DNA from: Sterolibacterium sp. | GTDB lineage: Bacteria; Pseudomonadota; Gammaproteobacteria; Burkholderiales; Rhodocyclaceae | Direction: 5' to 3' | Assembly (NCBI GenBank): GCA_019105045.1 | Contig: JAHRWT010000057.1 | Location: forward strand, 1 to 33,878 | Length of the DNA stretch: 33,878 bases | In this document: positions 1 to 8,526 of the stretch, in pieces | How positions within the stretch are numbered: position 1 is the first letter of the stretch | How the letters are laid out: every line of letters starts with the position of its first letter | The notes under the pieces: model-generated | Told to the model about the DNA's origin: nothing | The model's input: the letters and a program-made list of their open reading frames with translations, nothing else | Databases searched by the model: none | Translations under genes and position numbers: made by a program

Positions 1-856
1 GCCGTGCCGGCCAGCGGCCGCCTGAAACCCGCACGATACCGGCCAGGTCGCGGGATTGTTCGATCTCCTCAAAACCTGTGGCCAGCAAGCACTGCCGCAG
101 CGCAGCCGCCTGATCGTAGCCGTGCTCGAGCAACAGCCAGCCCCCGGGGCGCAACCAGACCGGCGCGGCGGTGATGATATGGCGCAGGGCGTCCAGACCG
201 GTCACACCACTGGCCAGCGCTTCGATCGGCTCAAAATTCAGATCGCCCTGGCGCAGATGCGGATCGGCAGCGGCGATATACGGCGGATTGCTGACGATCA
301 AGTCATAACGCTCGCCGGCATGGCCGATGTGCAGCGCACTGAACCAGTCGCTGGCCAGAAATTCGAGCCTGGCCGCCAGCACTTGTGCATTGCGCTGGCT
401 GATGGCAAGCGCTGCGCTCGACGCATCCAGCGCACAGACCTGTGCATCGCGCCGCTCCAGCGCCAGGGTGATGCCGATGCAGCCGCTGCCACAGCCCAGA
501 TCAAGTATTTTCGGCGCCGTCAGACCGTTGATCCTGAACAGCGCGCGTTCGACCAGCAGCTCGGTTTCCGGGCGTGGAATCAACACGCCGGGAGCGACAG
601 CAAAATCACGGCCATAGAATTCCCGCCGTCCCAGCAGATAGGCGATGGGTTCCCCACGCTGGCGACGTTCGACGAGTGCCCGGTAAGCCTGCACCTGCGC
701 TGCATCGAGCGGCTGTTCGGGATGAGCAAGCAGTGCGCTGGCCGTCAGGCCAGCCACCTCCTGCAACAGCAGACGCGCCTCGCGCCGGCCGATCTGTTGC
801 GCGGCCACCTGCAGCAGGTCGCCAATTTGCGCAACGGCGGGCAACTCAGTCCCCAT
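1..856 (-). CDS. prmC: Peptide chain release factor N5-glutamine methyltransferase, partial (C-terminus off the window)
   Basis: PrmC uses S-adenosylmethionine to methylate the glutamine of the GGQ motif in release factors RF1 and RF2 in the cytoplasm. Reading leftward from ATG at 856 gives 285 open codons with no stop before the window edge, so the gene is cut at its C-terminus, probably by only a few residues given the usual family length. An N-terminal helical domain is followed by an IPRPETE segment, a Rossmann SAM site ([12 protein letters not shown]) and the catalytic SNPPYI motif that holds the target glutamine. Its start codon overlaps the end of prfA by 11 bases, so translation is probably coupled to that of its own substrate. 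Identification is firm; only the missing end is unknown. Confidence 0.95.
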   Translation of the reverse strand, partial: MGTELPAVAQIGDLLQVAAQQIGRREARLLLQEVAGLTASALLAHPEQPLDAAQVQAYRALVERRQRGEPIAYLLGRREFYGRDFAVAPGVLIPRPETELLVERALFRINGLTAPKILDLGCGSGCIGITLALERRDAQVCALDASSAALAISQRNAQVLAARLEFLASDWFSALHIGHAGERYDLIVSNPPYIAAADPHLRQGDLNFEPIEALASGVTGLDALRHIITAAPVWLRPGGWLLLEHGYDQAAALRQCLLATGFEEIEQSRDLAGIVRVSGGRWPAR

Positions 857-1928
857 TGCTCAACGCCGCCAGCAGTTCGGCCTGATGCTCGGCGACGAGG
901 CCATCGATCAGCTCGTCAAGATCGCCATGCATGATGGCTTCGATCTTGTACAGCGTCAGGTTGATGCGATGGTCGGTCACGCGGCCCTGCGGAAAGTTGT
1001 AGGTGCGGATGCGCTCGGAACGGTCGCCGCTGCCGATCAGGCTTTTGCGTTCGGAAGCGACCTTGGCCTGCTGCTCGCGCGCCTGTCTGTCCTTCAGCCG
1101 GGCCGCCAGCACGGCCATCGCCTGCGCCTTGTTGCGATGCTGCGAGCGGTCATCCTGGCATTCGACAACCAGTCCGCTGGGCAGATGGGTGATGCGCACC
1201 GCCGAGTCGGTCTTGTTGACGTGCTGACCGCCTGCGCCCGAAGCGCGGAAAGTATCGATGCGCAGGTCGTTCGGGTTGAGGTCGATTTCCGCCAGGGCGT
1301 CGGCCTCGGCCAGAATGGCGACGGTACAGGCTGACGTATGGATGCGCCCCTGGGTCTCGGTGACCGGTATGCGCTGCACGCGATGGCCACCCGATTCGAA
1401 CTTGAGTTTTGAATAGGCGCCCTGCCCACTGATGCGGGCAATCACTTCACGATAGCCGCCCAGCTCGGATTCATGGGCGGAAATGATTTCGACCTGCCAG
1501 CGCTGCCGCTCGGCATAGCGCGTATACATGCGCAGCAAATCAGCAGCGAACAGCGCCGATTCATCCCCCCCCGTGCCGGCGCGGATTTCCAGAAAAAGAT
1601 TGTGTTCATCATTGGGATCAACCGGCAGCAAGGCTTTTTGCAGCGCGCTGTCGGTGTGCCGCAAGGCGGCGTCACAGCGCTGGACTTCCTCTTCGGCCAG
1701 CGCTTTCATTTCCGCATCCATCAACAGCTGCTCGGCAGCGCGCCGGTCGGCTTCAAGTTTGCGGTATTCGTCATATAGGCTGACCACTTCGCTGACTTCG
1801 GCATGTTCGCGTGAGAGCTTGCGGTATGCCGCCATGTCGCGGGTGGCATTTTCCTCGCCAAGCAACAGATCGAGTTCGCCGAGGCGCTCGGCCAGGCTGT
1901 CAAGTTTTTGGCGAATGCTGGTTTTCAT
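846..1928 (-). CDS. prfA: Peptide chain release factor 1 (RF1)
   Basis: RF1 recognises UAA and UAG stop codons in the ribosomal A site and triggers peptide release. The 360-residue product has the normal length. The codon-reading tripeptide is P-V-T at residues 188-190, where many orthologues have P-A-T, inside the [12 protein letters not shown] segment. The catalytic GGQ is at 233-235 in [13 protein letters not shown]. It lies between hemA upstream and prmC downstream on the same strand, a common beta/gammaproteobacterial order, and overlaps prmC by 11 bases. No strong Shine-Dalgarno is visible before the ATG at 1928. The 98-base gap to hemA holds a short tandem repeat. Function is near certain. 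Confidence 0.97.
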   Translation of the reverse strand: MKTSIRQKLDSLAERLGELDLLLGEENATRDMAAYRKLSREHAEVSEVVSLYDEYRKLEADRRAAEQLLMDAEMKALAEEEVQRCDAALRHTDSALQKALLPVDPNDEHNLFLEIRAGTGGDESALFAADLLRMYTRYAERQRWQVEIISAHESELGGYREVIARISGQGAYSKLKFESGGHRVQRIPVTETQGRIHTSACTVAILAEADALAEIDLNPNDLRIDTFRASGAGGQHVNKTDSAVRITHLPSGLVVECQDDRSQHRNKAQAMAVLAARLKDRQAREQQAKVASERKSLIGSGDRSERIRTYNFPQGRVTDHRINLTLYKIEAIMHGDLDELIDGLVAEHQAELLAALSNGD

Positions 1929-1954
1929 TGGTTTTACCCGGAAACGCGAGGAAC

Positions 1955-1990
1955 AGCGTTAATAGCGCCAACAGCGCCAGAAGCGGCAAC
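1955..1990. repeat. Four degenerate 9-bp tandem units in the hemA-prfA spacer
   Basis: Four consecutive nonamers, AGCGTTAAT, AGCGCCAAC, AGCGCCAGA and AGCGGCAAC, fill 36 bases between hemA and prfA. They resemble other 8-9-bp tandem arrays elsewhere in this window. No gene lies here. Confidence 0.6.
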
Positions 1991-2026
1991 CAGGCACGAA
2001 CGGCCCGGACTTGCCGGCAGCGGCAG

Positions 2027-3289
2027 CTAATCTTCGGAATGCAAACGGTAAATGCGTGACAGCGTGTGAACCAGCTGCTTGCGGTCTTCGCCTTCGGCCT
2101 GGTTGAGGGCATGCGTTGGCGGGTGCAGCAGCTTGTTGGTCAGCCCGTGCGAAAAAACCTCCAGCACTTTCTGCGGATCATCGCCCCGGGCCAGTTGCTT
2201 GCAGGCGTTTTCCAGCTCGTGCCGGCGGGCGCGTTCAGCTGCATCACGCAATGCGCGAATCACCGGCACGGCTTCGCGCGACGCCATCCAGTGCAGGAAG
2301 CTGGCAACACAGGAATCGATGATGCCTTCGGCTTCCACCACGGCGGCCTGGCGGGACTCCAGCCCACCTTCAACGATCTTGCCCAGATCATCGAGGGTGT
2401 ACAGAAAAATATCGTCCAGCTCACCGATTTCACGTTCGATGTCGCGCGGCACGGCCAGGTCGACCATCACCATCGGCCGGTGGCGGCGTGCCTTGAGCGC
2501 GCGCTCTGCGGTTCCCAGGCCGATCACCGGCAACGGACTGGCGGTGCAGGACACCACGATATCGTAGTCGGCCAACCGCTGCGGCACTTCATCCAGCCGC
2601 ATGGCATCGGCGTTGAAACGCTTGACCAGCTGGGCGGCCCGCTCGGTGCTGCGATTGGCAATGGTCAGACGCTTGGGCTGGCAGCCGGAAAAATGGGCGA
2701 CGCACAGCTCGATCATCTCGCCCGCGCCGATGAACAGTATCTGTTGATCGGCGATTCTCTCGAAAATCCGCTCCGACAGGTGCACAGCCGCTGCGGCCAT
2801 GGAAACGATGTTGGCGCCGATGGCCGTGGTCGAGCGCACTTCCTTGGCCACGGCAAAGGAACGCTGGAACAGCTTGCCCAGCAAGGTGCCGAGCGTGCCG
2901 GCTTCTTCGGCAACGCGGGCCGCCTGCTTCATCTGGCCGAGAATCTGCGGCTCGCCCAGCACCATGGAATCCAGCCCGCTGGCCACGCGGAACATGTGGC
3001 GCACGGTATCCTGCTGCGGCAGACTGTACAGATAGGGTTGCAGCCTTTCCAGCGGCAGGGCATGGTAACGCGCCAGCCAGTCGGCGGTCCGCGCCACATC
3101 GTCAGGCCGGGTGGCCGAGCAATAGATCTCGGTGCGATTGCAGGTCGACAGGATCGCCGCCTCGCGCAGTTGCCGCTCGCGCACCAGTTCATTGAGCGCC
3201 TGCGGCAGGCTGTCCGGCTGGAATGCCACCTGTTCCCGCACATCCAGTGGCGCGGTATGGTGATTGATGCCGAGGGCAAACAACTGCAT
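2027..3289 (-). CDS. hemA: Glutamyl-tRNA reductase
   Basis: HemA reduces glutamyl-tRNA to glutamate-1-semialdehyde with NADPH, the first committed step of C5-pathway haem synthesis. The N-terminus ([19 protein letters not shown]) is typical of the family. The catalytic cysteine is residue 50 in [10 protein letters not shown]. The GEPQILGQ motif follows, then an NADPH-binding domain ([11 protein letters not shown]) and a C-terminal helical dimerisation region. An in-frame TTG at 3328 would add 13 residues, but a candidate promoter places transcription start near 3328, and homologues start at the MQLF methionine, so ATG 3289 (420 residues) is chosen. It is first in the leftward hemA-prfA-prmC run and divergent from the TehA-like gene. 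Confidence 0.96.
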   Translation of the reverse strand: MQLFALGINHHTAPLDVREQVAFQPDSLPQALNELVRERQLREAAILSTCNRTEIYCSATRPDDVARTADWLARYHALPLERLQPYLYSLPQQDTVRHMFRVASGLDSMVLGEPQILGQMKQAARVAEEAGTLGTLLGKLFQRSFAVAKEVRSTTAIGANIVSMAAAAVHLSERIFERIADQQILFIGAGEMIELCVAHFSGCQPKRLTIANRSTERAAQLVKRFNADAMRLDEVPQRLADYDIVVSCTASPLPVIGLGTAERALKARRHRPMVMVDLAVPRDIEREIGELDDIFLYTLDDLGKIVEGGLESRQAAVVEAEGIIDSCVASFLHWMASREAVPVIRALRDAAERARRHELENACKQLARGDDPQKVLEVFSHGLTNKLLHPPTHALNQAEGEDRKQLVHTLSRIYRLHSED

Positions 3290-3334
3290 GGGTAAACGGA
3301 ATGGCCCGCTGAAATCCTGAAAAATCAACAGGAA

Positions 3335-3362
3335 ATTATAGCATTGGCCTTATCGTCCCCAA
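3335..3362 (-). promoter_or_regulatory. Candidate sigma70 promoter for hemA
   Basis: On the minus strand a perfect TATAAT (3340-3335) lies 16 bases downstream of a weak -35, TTGGGG (3362-3357). Predicted transcription start is about 3328, leaving roughly 40 bases of leader before the hemA ATG. No experimental support; called from the consensus. Confidence 0.5.
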
Positions 3363-3425
3363 CTTGGGCACAGGCCCTGCCACTTGCTAAACTGGCCTGC
3401 CCCGCATCACTTGCCGGAGACTGCC

Positions 3426-4493
3426 ATGCCCGAGCAATCTGCCACGCCGTGTCCTCATGCTGCCAGCGTACTGGCCGGGCTTTCACCCGCCTACTTCGGT
3501 TTGGTGATGGCCACCGGCATCGTTTCACTGGCTGCCCTGCTGCACGGTTTCGAGACGCTGGCCTGGCTGCTGTTCGCCTTCAACCTGCTGGCTTACGGCA
3601 TACTCTGGCTGATGACCGGGCTGCGCATCTGGCGCTATCCACGGTATTTCTGGGCCGACATGATCGACCATCTGCGCGGGCCGGGCTTCTTCACCAGCGT
3701 GGCCGCCACCAGCATTCTTGGCAGCCAGTTCATTCTGCTCTGGTCAGATTACCGCGCGGCCACTGGCCTGTGGGGCCTGGCCATCGTGCTGTGGCTGACG
3801 CTGACCTATACGATTTTTGCCGGCTTCACCATCAAACAGCACAAACCCGATCTGGCCCACGGCATCAGCGGCGCCTGGCTGCTGGCCGTGGTCGCCACCC
3901 AATCCATCGCCGTACTGGGCGCGCTGATTGCCAGCCATGCCGACCAACCCTGGCGTCTGGAAATCAACTTTCTTGCCCTGTCGATGTGGCTGTGGGGCGG
4001 CATGCTCTACATCTGGATGATGTCGCTGATCTTCTACCGTTACACTTTCTTTGCCTTCTCGCCCGGCGACCTGGCCCCGCCCTACTGGATCAACATGGGT
4101 GCCATGGCCATCTCCACCCTGGCCGGCTCGCTGCTGATCATCAACGCACCGGATGCGCCTTTTCTGACCTCGCTGCTGCCCTTCATCAAAGGCTTCACCG
4201 TCTTCTACTGGGCCACTGGCAGCTGGTGGATACCCATGTTGCTGATTCTTGCCATCTGGCGCTACCTCGCCCGCCGCTTCCCGCTGAGCTACGATCCCCT
4301 CTACTGGGGCGCGGTTTTCCCGCTGGGCATGTATGCCGTCAGCACCGAACAAATGATCACCGCCATGGGCTTTCCTTTTCTCGAACCCCTGCCCCGCATC
4401 TTCTTCTACATCGCCCTCACCGCCTGGTCACTGGCCTTCATGGGCCTGCTGCGTCGGCTGATGGACAATACAGGCTTGCGCTGCAACGCCTGA
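3426..4493 (+). CDS. TDT-family (TehA/SLAC1-type) membrane transporter
   Basis: This 355-residue, very hydrophobic protein has about ten membrane segments with the feel of the tellurite-resistance/C4-dicarboxylate transporter family. Early in the chain is the segment LSPAYFGLVMATGIVSLA, similar to the start of TehA-like proteins, and later the chain has alternating helices rich in Trp and Gly. Members move small anions across the inner membrane; the substrate here cannot be told. A longer open frame starts at 3384, but ATG 3426 is preceded by GGAGA at good spacing and is chosen. It stands alone, divergent from hemA, and its 3' end faces the Fic gene. No TehB methyltransferase is adjacent, so tellurite resistance is only a family name here. 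Confidence 0.8.
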   Translation: MPEQSATPCPHAASVLAGLSPAYFGLVMATGIVSLAALLHGFETLAWLLFAFNLLAYGILWLMTGLRIWRYPRYFWADMIDHLRGPGFFTSVAATSILGSQFILLWSDYRAATGLWGLAIVLWLTLTYTIFAGFTIKQHKPDLAHGISGAWLLAVVATQSIAVLGALIASHADQPWRLEINFLALSMWLWGGMLYIWMMSLIFYRYTFFAFSPGDLAPPYWINMGAMAISTLAGSLLIINAPDAPFLTSLLPFIKGFTVFYWATGSWWIPMLLILAIWRYLARRFPLSYDPLYWGAVFPLGMYAVSTEQMITAMGFPFLEPLPRIFFYIALTAWSLAFMGLLRRLMDNTGLRCNA

Positions 4494-4649
4494 GGAAAGC
4501 GCGACACCCATCGTTTGTGGGATCGACACCGCAGACTTGGCGCCGCTTGACGCCACCAAGACGCATGGCGCTACTTCTGCAGCAAGTCCGCCAGAAATTC
4601 CGACTCGGGTGTGACCGCCGAGACATGCAGTTGATCGCGGGCGTGCGGT

Positions 4650-5738
4650 TCAGCGCAATGGCGTGTCGAGCTCGCCGGCCAGGATTTTAAACAGCGAGAT
4701 GTTGATGTAGTAATTGGAACGGCCAACCTTGTGCTTGCGCAGAAAACCGTCGGCAGCCAGCGCGTCGAGATAGCGGGCGGCGGTGATGCGACCGATCTTC
4801 AGGTCGCGGCACAGGAATTCGATCCTGGTGTAGGGGTGCGAGAACAGGTTATTGATGAGGTCTTGGCTGTAGAACTTGTGGTCGGCGCGGATGCGGTGCT
4901 TGTAGTCCATCATGGCGGCCTTGATGGCCTCGATGGTGGCGATGCCCTCGGTGGCGGTCAGCTCCACGGCACGCAGAAGATAGAGCACCCAATCCTCCCA
5001 GGCGTCCTGTTCGCGCACGGCCTGCAGCAGGCGGTAATAGTCGAGCTTGCTGCGCACGATGGCGCGGCTGAGGTAGAGCACGGGACTGTCGAGCAGGCCC
5101 TGCTTGACCAGGTAAAGCACGTTGATGATGCGGCCAGTGCGGCCGTTGCCGTCATAGAACGGGTGGATGCTCTCGAACTGATGGTGGATCAACGCCATCT
5201 TGACCAGCGGGTCGGCTTCGAATGGGGTGGTGTCATTGATGAAACGCTCCAGATCGGACATCAATTGCGGCAGCACTTCGGGGGAGGGCGGCGTATAGAT
5301 CACGCGGCCAGTGTTGCTCTTGAGCACGGTGCCGGGCAGCTTGCGGTAGCCGGCACGGTTTTTTTCCAGCCCGGCCTGGATCGCGACGATCTGGTTGCCG
5401 GTGAGCAAACCGGATTCGCGCACGGCATCGAAGCCGATGCGCAGGGCGTGGCTATAGCGCGCCACCTCCTTGGCGGCGGGGGTGGTGGTTTGGTCCTGCG
5501 CCACTTCGCGGAACAGCTCATCGTGGGTGGTGATGATGTTTTCGATTTCGGAACTGTCCTTGGCTTCCTGCAGGGCCAGGGTGTTGAGCAGGATACCCTG
5601 GTTCGGCATCGAGCCGGCCACGCCCTTGAGCCCGGCCAGCGCGCGGTGCGCGGCGACCAGTTGCTTGAGGATGGGGGTGGTCTCGAACCGCGACGGGTCG
5701 AGCTGTTCCAGCGGCGGAATGGGCGTGGACATGTTCAC
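4650..5738 (-). CDS. Fic-domain protein (probable AMP-transferase) with self-inhibitory motif and C-terminal winged helix
   Basis: Fic enzymes usually transfer AMP from ATP to a hydroxyl side chain of a target protein. The 362-residue product carries the active-site loop HPFYDGNGRTGR with catalytic His192. An N-terminal inhibitory helix motif, SSEIEN at residues 62-67, fits the (S/T)xxxE(G/N) pattern of class II Fic proteins, whose glutamate blocks productive ATP binding. Residues of about 300-355 look like a winged helix-turn-helix (IGRITAARYLDALAADGFL), so it may sense or bind DNA. The start is GTG 5738 or ATG 5732; an AAGGGA lies 11 bases before the GTG. No separate antitoxin gene is present, as expected for a self-inhibited form. 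It sits beside a restriction-enzyme remnant in what looks like acquired DNA. The target is unknown. Confidence 0.9.
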   Translation of the reverse strand: MNMSTPIPPLEQLDPSRFETTPILKQLVAAHRALAGLKGVAGSMPNQGILLNTLALQEAKDSSEIENIITTHDELFREVAQDQTTTPAAKEVARYSHALRIGFDAVRESGLLTGNQIVAIQAGLEKNRAGYRKLPGTVLKSNTGRVIYTPPSPEVLPQLMSDLERFINDTTPFEADPLVKMALIHHQFESIHPFYDGNGRTGRIINVLYLVKQGLLDSPVLYLSRAIVRSKLDYYRLLQAVREQDAWEDWVLYLLRAVELTATEGIATIEAIKAAMMDYKHRIRADHKFYSQDLINNLFSHPYTRIEFLCRDLKIGRITAARYLDALAADGFLRKHKVGRSNYYINISLFKILAGELDTPLR

Positions 5739-5779
5739 GAAAGTACGATTCCCTTAAGCTATCGCTTCAATGTGTTCAT

Positions 5780-5810
5780 ATTTTATGTTTTTCTATACAT
5801 ATTCTGTCAA
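5780..5810 (-). promoter_or_regulatory. Candidate promoter for the Fic gene
   Basis: The spacer upstream of the Fic gene is unusually AT-rich for this window. On the minus strand a perfect TTGACA (5810-5805) precedes a TAAAAT (5785-5780) with a long 19-base gap; CATAAA at 17 bases is an alternative -10. The leader before the GTG is about 35 bases. Confidence 0.45.
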
Positions 5811-5831
5811 CATGTGCAGGAAACTGCAATT

Positions 5832-6337
5832 TCATGAACTCACGCCCTTCAACATCTTTTCGAACCCTGCCTGCACCTTTTCGGCAAAGTCGTCCTGCAT
5901 TTCGTAGACGTCACCGAACTCGGCGAAGGCCCAGCGGCCGTGCGTGCCGAGATGGTTCACACCGGGAATCCAGTCGGTGCCCATGGTGGATTTCTTCTCC
6001 TTGGCGTCCTTGCGCCAGTAGCCCTTGATCTCGACGATCAGATTCAGCGGGGCGTCCGGGCCGTGGCCGTGGCCATCATCCACTTGCACGATGAAGCCCG
6101 GGATAGATGCGGTTGGCCGAGCCGAAGCGGCAGGGCACTTCCAGGCCGAAGTTGTGGTTCTTGATGCAGGCCAACACCCGGGGCGTAATTCCACGACGCG
6201 GCGACGCAGCAGAAGCACGTGTGCTTGAGCCGGTCAGACAGGGCGGCGCCCAGGTGTTTGAGGTTCAGGTCCACCGCTTCGCCGATGATGCCGGCGTTGT
6301 GGATTTCCGTGGGGTCAACCTGTTCTGCCGTCCGGGC
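5832..6337 (-). pseudogene. C-terminal remnant of a type III restriction enzyme Res subunit
   Basis: Only the last part of a Res-type restriction/helicase subunit is left. Leftward reading gives three frames that join into one family-like sequence. Frame one (from about 6337 to 6180) reads TAEQVDPTEIHNAGIIGEAV and then DLNLKHLGAALSDRL. Frame two (about 6180-6100) reads LACIKNHNFGLEVPCRFGS. Frame three (to the stop at 5832) reads NLIVEIKGYWRKDAKEKK and IPGVNHLGTHGRWAFAEF. The IVEIKG stretch is the nuclease-type E-x-K segment near the end of such subunits. The frame breaks are single-base-like and fall in C/G runs at 6178-6184 and 6097-6102. A stop at 6338-6340 precedes the recognisable part, and no helicase domain or Mod methyltransferase is nearby. 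Decay after loss of a type III system is the simplest reading; assembly errors in the C/G runs could explain the shifts but not the truncation. Confidence 0.75.
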
Positions 6338-6438
6338 TCAAGAGCTTGCCAGACGTGGCCTTGTTCGCCAAGACCACTGGATTGCCAGAGAGAATGTGGC
6401 AATGGCGGGGGATGGATGCCCCCGGCCAGTGCATTGCT

Positions 6439-8118
6439 TTACTTCGATTGCGCCGCCAGGTGATTGGCTGCCCGGAAGCCAAAAGTCATGGCGGGGCCGA
6501 GGGTGCCGCCGGCGCCGGGGTAGGCTTTGCCCATGACGGAAGCCGAGTTGTTGCCGATGCAGTACAGGCCTTCGATGGGCTGATTGGCTTCGTTCAGCAC
6601 GCGGGCGTCCTTGTCGGTGAGCAGGCCGCCTTTGGTGCCGATATCACCGGCATCGACGCGCATGGCGTAGTAAGGCGCCTTGGCAATGGGGCCGACGCAG
6701 GGATTGGGTTTGACGTTGTAGTCGCCGTAGTAGCGATCGAATACGCTATCGCCCTTGTTGAAGTCCTGATCCTTGCCGGCTTGCGCATATTGGTTGTTGA
6801 GTTCAACGGTTTTCTTCAGGCCGGCGGCATCGACACCGATTTGCTGGGCCAATTCGTCCAAAGTGTCGGCTTTCCAATACACCTTGCCCAACCAGGATTT
6901 GCGGTCGGGCTGGATTTGACTGGGCATCAGCGGCCCCATCGGATAGTTGTAGCGGAACTTGCCATCGAAGATCAGCCAGGCGGGTACGCCGGTGCCAGTC
7001 TTGGCGTGGTTTTCGTACATTGCGGCGCCGAATTCCAGATAGGGTGAGGCTTCATTGACGAAGCGCTCGCCCTTGCCATTGACCACGACGCAGCCGGGCA
7101 GGTTGCGCTCGGCAAACAAGCCTGTTTGCGCCGGCTCGCCCGGCACGTGGATGGAGGGCACCCACCAGGCCCAGTCCATCAGCTCGGTCTTGGCGCCGAT
7201 CTTCATGGCTGCACGCAGGGTATCCCCCGTGTTGTGCGGCGGGGTCGCACTCCAGGCGGCATTGGTTGGCTTGGGCAGATACTGGTCGCGCATGGCTTGA
7301 TTGCGTTCAAAACCACCGGCGCCGAAAATCACGCCCCGGCGGGCGGTCAGGGTCAGCGTCTGGCCGTTGCGTTTGACGACGATGCCGGTTACACGCGGGC
7401 CTTCCAGCACCAGATCTTCGAACGGCGTGTTCAGCCACAGCGGTACCTTGCGCTCCAGCAAGGCGTGGCGCAGGCCGGCGGCCATGGCGTTGCCCAGTCC
7501 GCGTCTGCGGTCGTGCTTGCTCTTGAAGCGCCAGGGCAGATCGAGGTAATAACGGCCCAGCGTCTTCATCACCTGCAGCATCCATCCCGGTTCCTTGGCC
7601 AGCATCACGTGGGCTTCAGTGGCCGTCATGCTGGCCTTGCCCATCAGCAGGGTGCCGCTATAGGACATGCGCAGATGGGCGAATTCATCGCCCAGCAAGG
7701 CGGCATCGAACAGCATCGGTTCCATGGTCCGCCCACCCGGCTTGGAACCCGGCAGATGCTGGTAATAATCGGGATAACGATGACAGGGGAAGTACTGCAG
7801 CGCCATGTTGCCGTTGATGTATTCCACCATCTGCGGCGCGCTTTCCAGATAGGCCAGCAGACGATCTTCGGCAACCAGTCCCTGGGTGGCAGCCTTGAGG
7901 TAGGTCAGCGCTTCTTCGTGGCTGTCCTTGATCTGCATCTGGCTGTTGTTGGGAATCCACACCGCGCCACCGGAGACGGCCGAAGTGCCGCCGTATTTGT
8001 CACTTTTTTCCACCATCAGTACCGACAAGCCCAGATCATGAGCGCGGGCGGCGCTGAGCATGGCGCCCGAACCGGAGCCGACAACGATGACATCATAGGT
8101 AGTTTGTTCCGTGCTCAT
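6439..8118 (-). CDS. FAD-dependent dehydrogenase of the 3-ketosteroid Δ1-dehydrogenase (KstD)/fumarate reductase family
   Basis: The 559-residue flavoprotein starts with an FAD dinucleotide fold (VVGSGSGAM, residues 12-20), followed by GGTSAVSGGAVWIP and a second FAD contact region near the C-terminus (GLYCIGNNSASVMG). The end contains AYPGAGGTLGPAM, matching the tyrosine-glycine region KstD enzymes use in 1,2-desaturation of 3-ketosteroids. The family also includes Δ4-(5α)-dehydrogenases and other FAD_binding_2 enzymes, so the exact reaction is uncertain. A clear GAGGAG lies six bases before ATG 8118. It is transcribed alone, leftward, with the restriction remnant beyond its stop and a MITE-like element upstream. 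With the SDR, thioesterase and luciferase-like genes further on, it hints at lipid or steroid catabolism, but no catabolic operon is present. Confidence 0.82.
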   Translation of the reverse strand: MSTEQTTYDVIVVGSGSGAMLSAARAHDLGLSVLMVEKSDKYGGTSAVSGGAVWIPNNSQMQIKDSHEEALTYLKAATQGLVAEDRLLAYLESAPQMVEYINGNMALQYFPCHRYPDYYQHLPGSKPGGRTMEPMLFDAALLGDEFAHLRMSYSGTLLMGKASMTATEAHVMLAKEPGWMLQVMKTLGRYYLDLPWRFKSKHDRRRGLGNAMAAGLRHALLERKVPLWLNTPFEDLVLEGPRVTGIVVKRNGQTLTLTARRGVIFGAGGFERNQAMRDQYLPKPTNAAWSATPPHNTGDTLRAAMKIGAKTELMDWAWWVPSIHVPGEPAQTGLFAERNLPGCVVVNGKGERFVNEASPYLEFGAAMYENHAKTGTGVPAWLIFDGKFRYNYPMGPLMPSQIQPDRKSWLGKVYWKADTLDELAQQIGVDAAGLKKTVELNNQYAQAGKDQDFNKGDSVFDRYYGDYNVKPNPCVGPIAKAPYYAMRVDAGDIGTKGGLLTDKDARVLNEANQPIEGLYCIGNNSASVMGKAYPGAGGTLGPAMTFGFRAANHLAAQSK

Positions 8119-8240
8119 GCAGCTCCTCGCTTTCTGTATTGATGCAATCCATTTGTACTGATGACGGTAAACCCGCGAATCCTTGCACCATGCTGTGGAT
8201 GACTCATCGTCTGATCGGACTAACGGCCGCGTGGCATAAT

Positions 8241-8474
8241 CCTAGAAACCGTAGTTGACCGCTGCCTCTGGCCTCGAACCCTGCTACTGCGTTGGGAATC
8301 GGGGCCAAAGCAAGCTTTACCGGATGGCTGAGAGCACTACGCCATCGATAGCACAATTTCCGGGCCGCCTGGCCGCGTTGCTCCTCGTTGCAGGGAGCGG
8401 CCATGCGTCTCGTCGCGCCTTGCCAGGCGGCCCGGAAATTGCACTCTCGAAGGCGTCCAACTACGGTTTCTAGG
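8241..8474. mobile_element. MITE-like element with 17-bp terminal inverted repeats and 5-bp target duplication
   Basis: A 234-bp element begins CCTAGAAACCGTAGTTG (8241-8257) and ends with its exact reverse complement (8458-8474). It is flanked on both sides by the direct repeat ATAAT (8236-8240 and 8475-8479), as left by a transposase making 5-bp staggered cuts. Inside is a second, perfect 20-bp inverted repeat (8354-8373 and 8422-8441) around a 48-base loop. There is no transposase, so movement would depend on one elsewhere in the genome. It sits between the divergent KstD-like gene and msbA, about 50 bases before the msbA start, and may carry or disrupt promoter signals. Confidence 0.85.
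8354..8441. repeat. Internal 20-bp perfect inverted repeat of the MITE
   Basis: CAATTTCCGGGCCGCCTGGC at 8354-8373 is exactly repeated in reverse complement at 8422-8441. The arms are very GC-rich and would form a stable hairpin in RNA or single-stranded DNA. No T-run follows on either strand, so it is not a standard terminator. Confidence 0.85.
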
Positions 8475-8526
8475 ATAATCCACCGCTTCAGCAATTTTGC
8501 CCATTGATCGCGGCCTTCACCAGCTC

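Noticed and set aside
2066-3295. 409-codon open frame antisense to hemA
   Set aside because: Typical long antisense frame in GC-rich DNA; hemA on the other strand is certain.
2027-3328. Longer hemA start at TTG 3328
   Set aside because: The extra residues are not family-like and the codon coincides with the predicted transcription start.
4494-4649. Short gene-like tail on the minus strand (reads HVSAVTPESEFLADLLQK then stop)
   Set aside because: Fluent-looking but only ~26 residues before it enters the Fic gene in another frame; no start or homology could be shown, so at most a gene scrap.
3344-4690. 448-codon open frame on the plus strand overlapping the TehA-like gene
   Set aside because: Same-strand, different-frame shadow; composition is Arg/His/Pro-rich with no membrane pattern, while the other frame encodes a clear transporter with a ribosome site.
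7126-8142. 338-codon open frame antisense to the KstD-like gene
   Set aside because: No recognisable motif and no ribosome site; the opposite strand carries a full FAD enzyme.
8204-8494. 96-codon open frame across the MITE
   Set aside because: It starts and ends outside the element and runs through both inverted-repeat sets; better explained as chance reading of a palindromic element.
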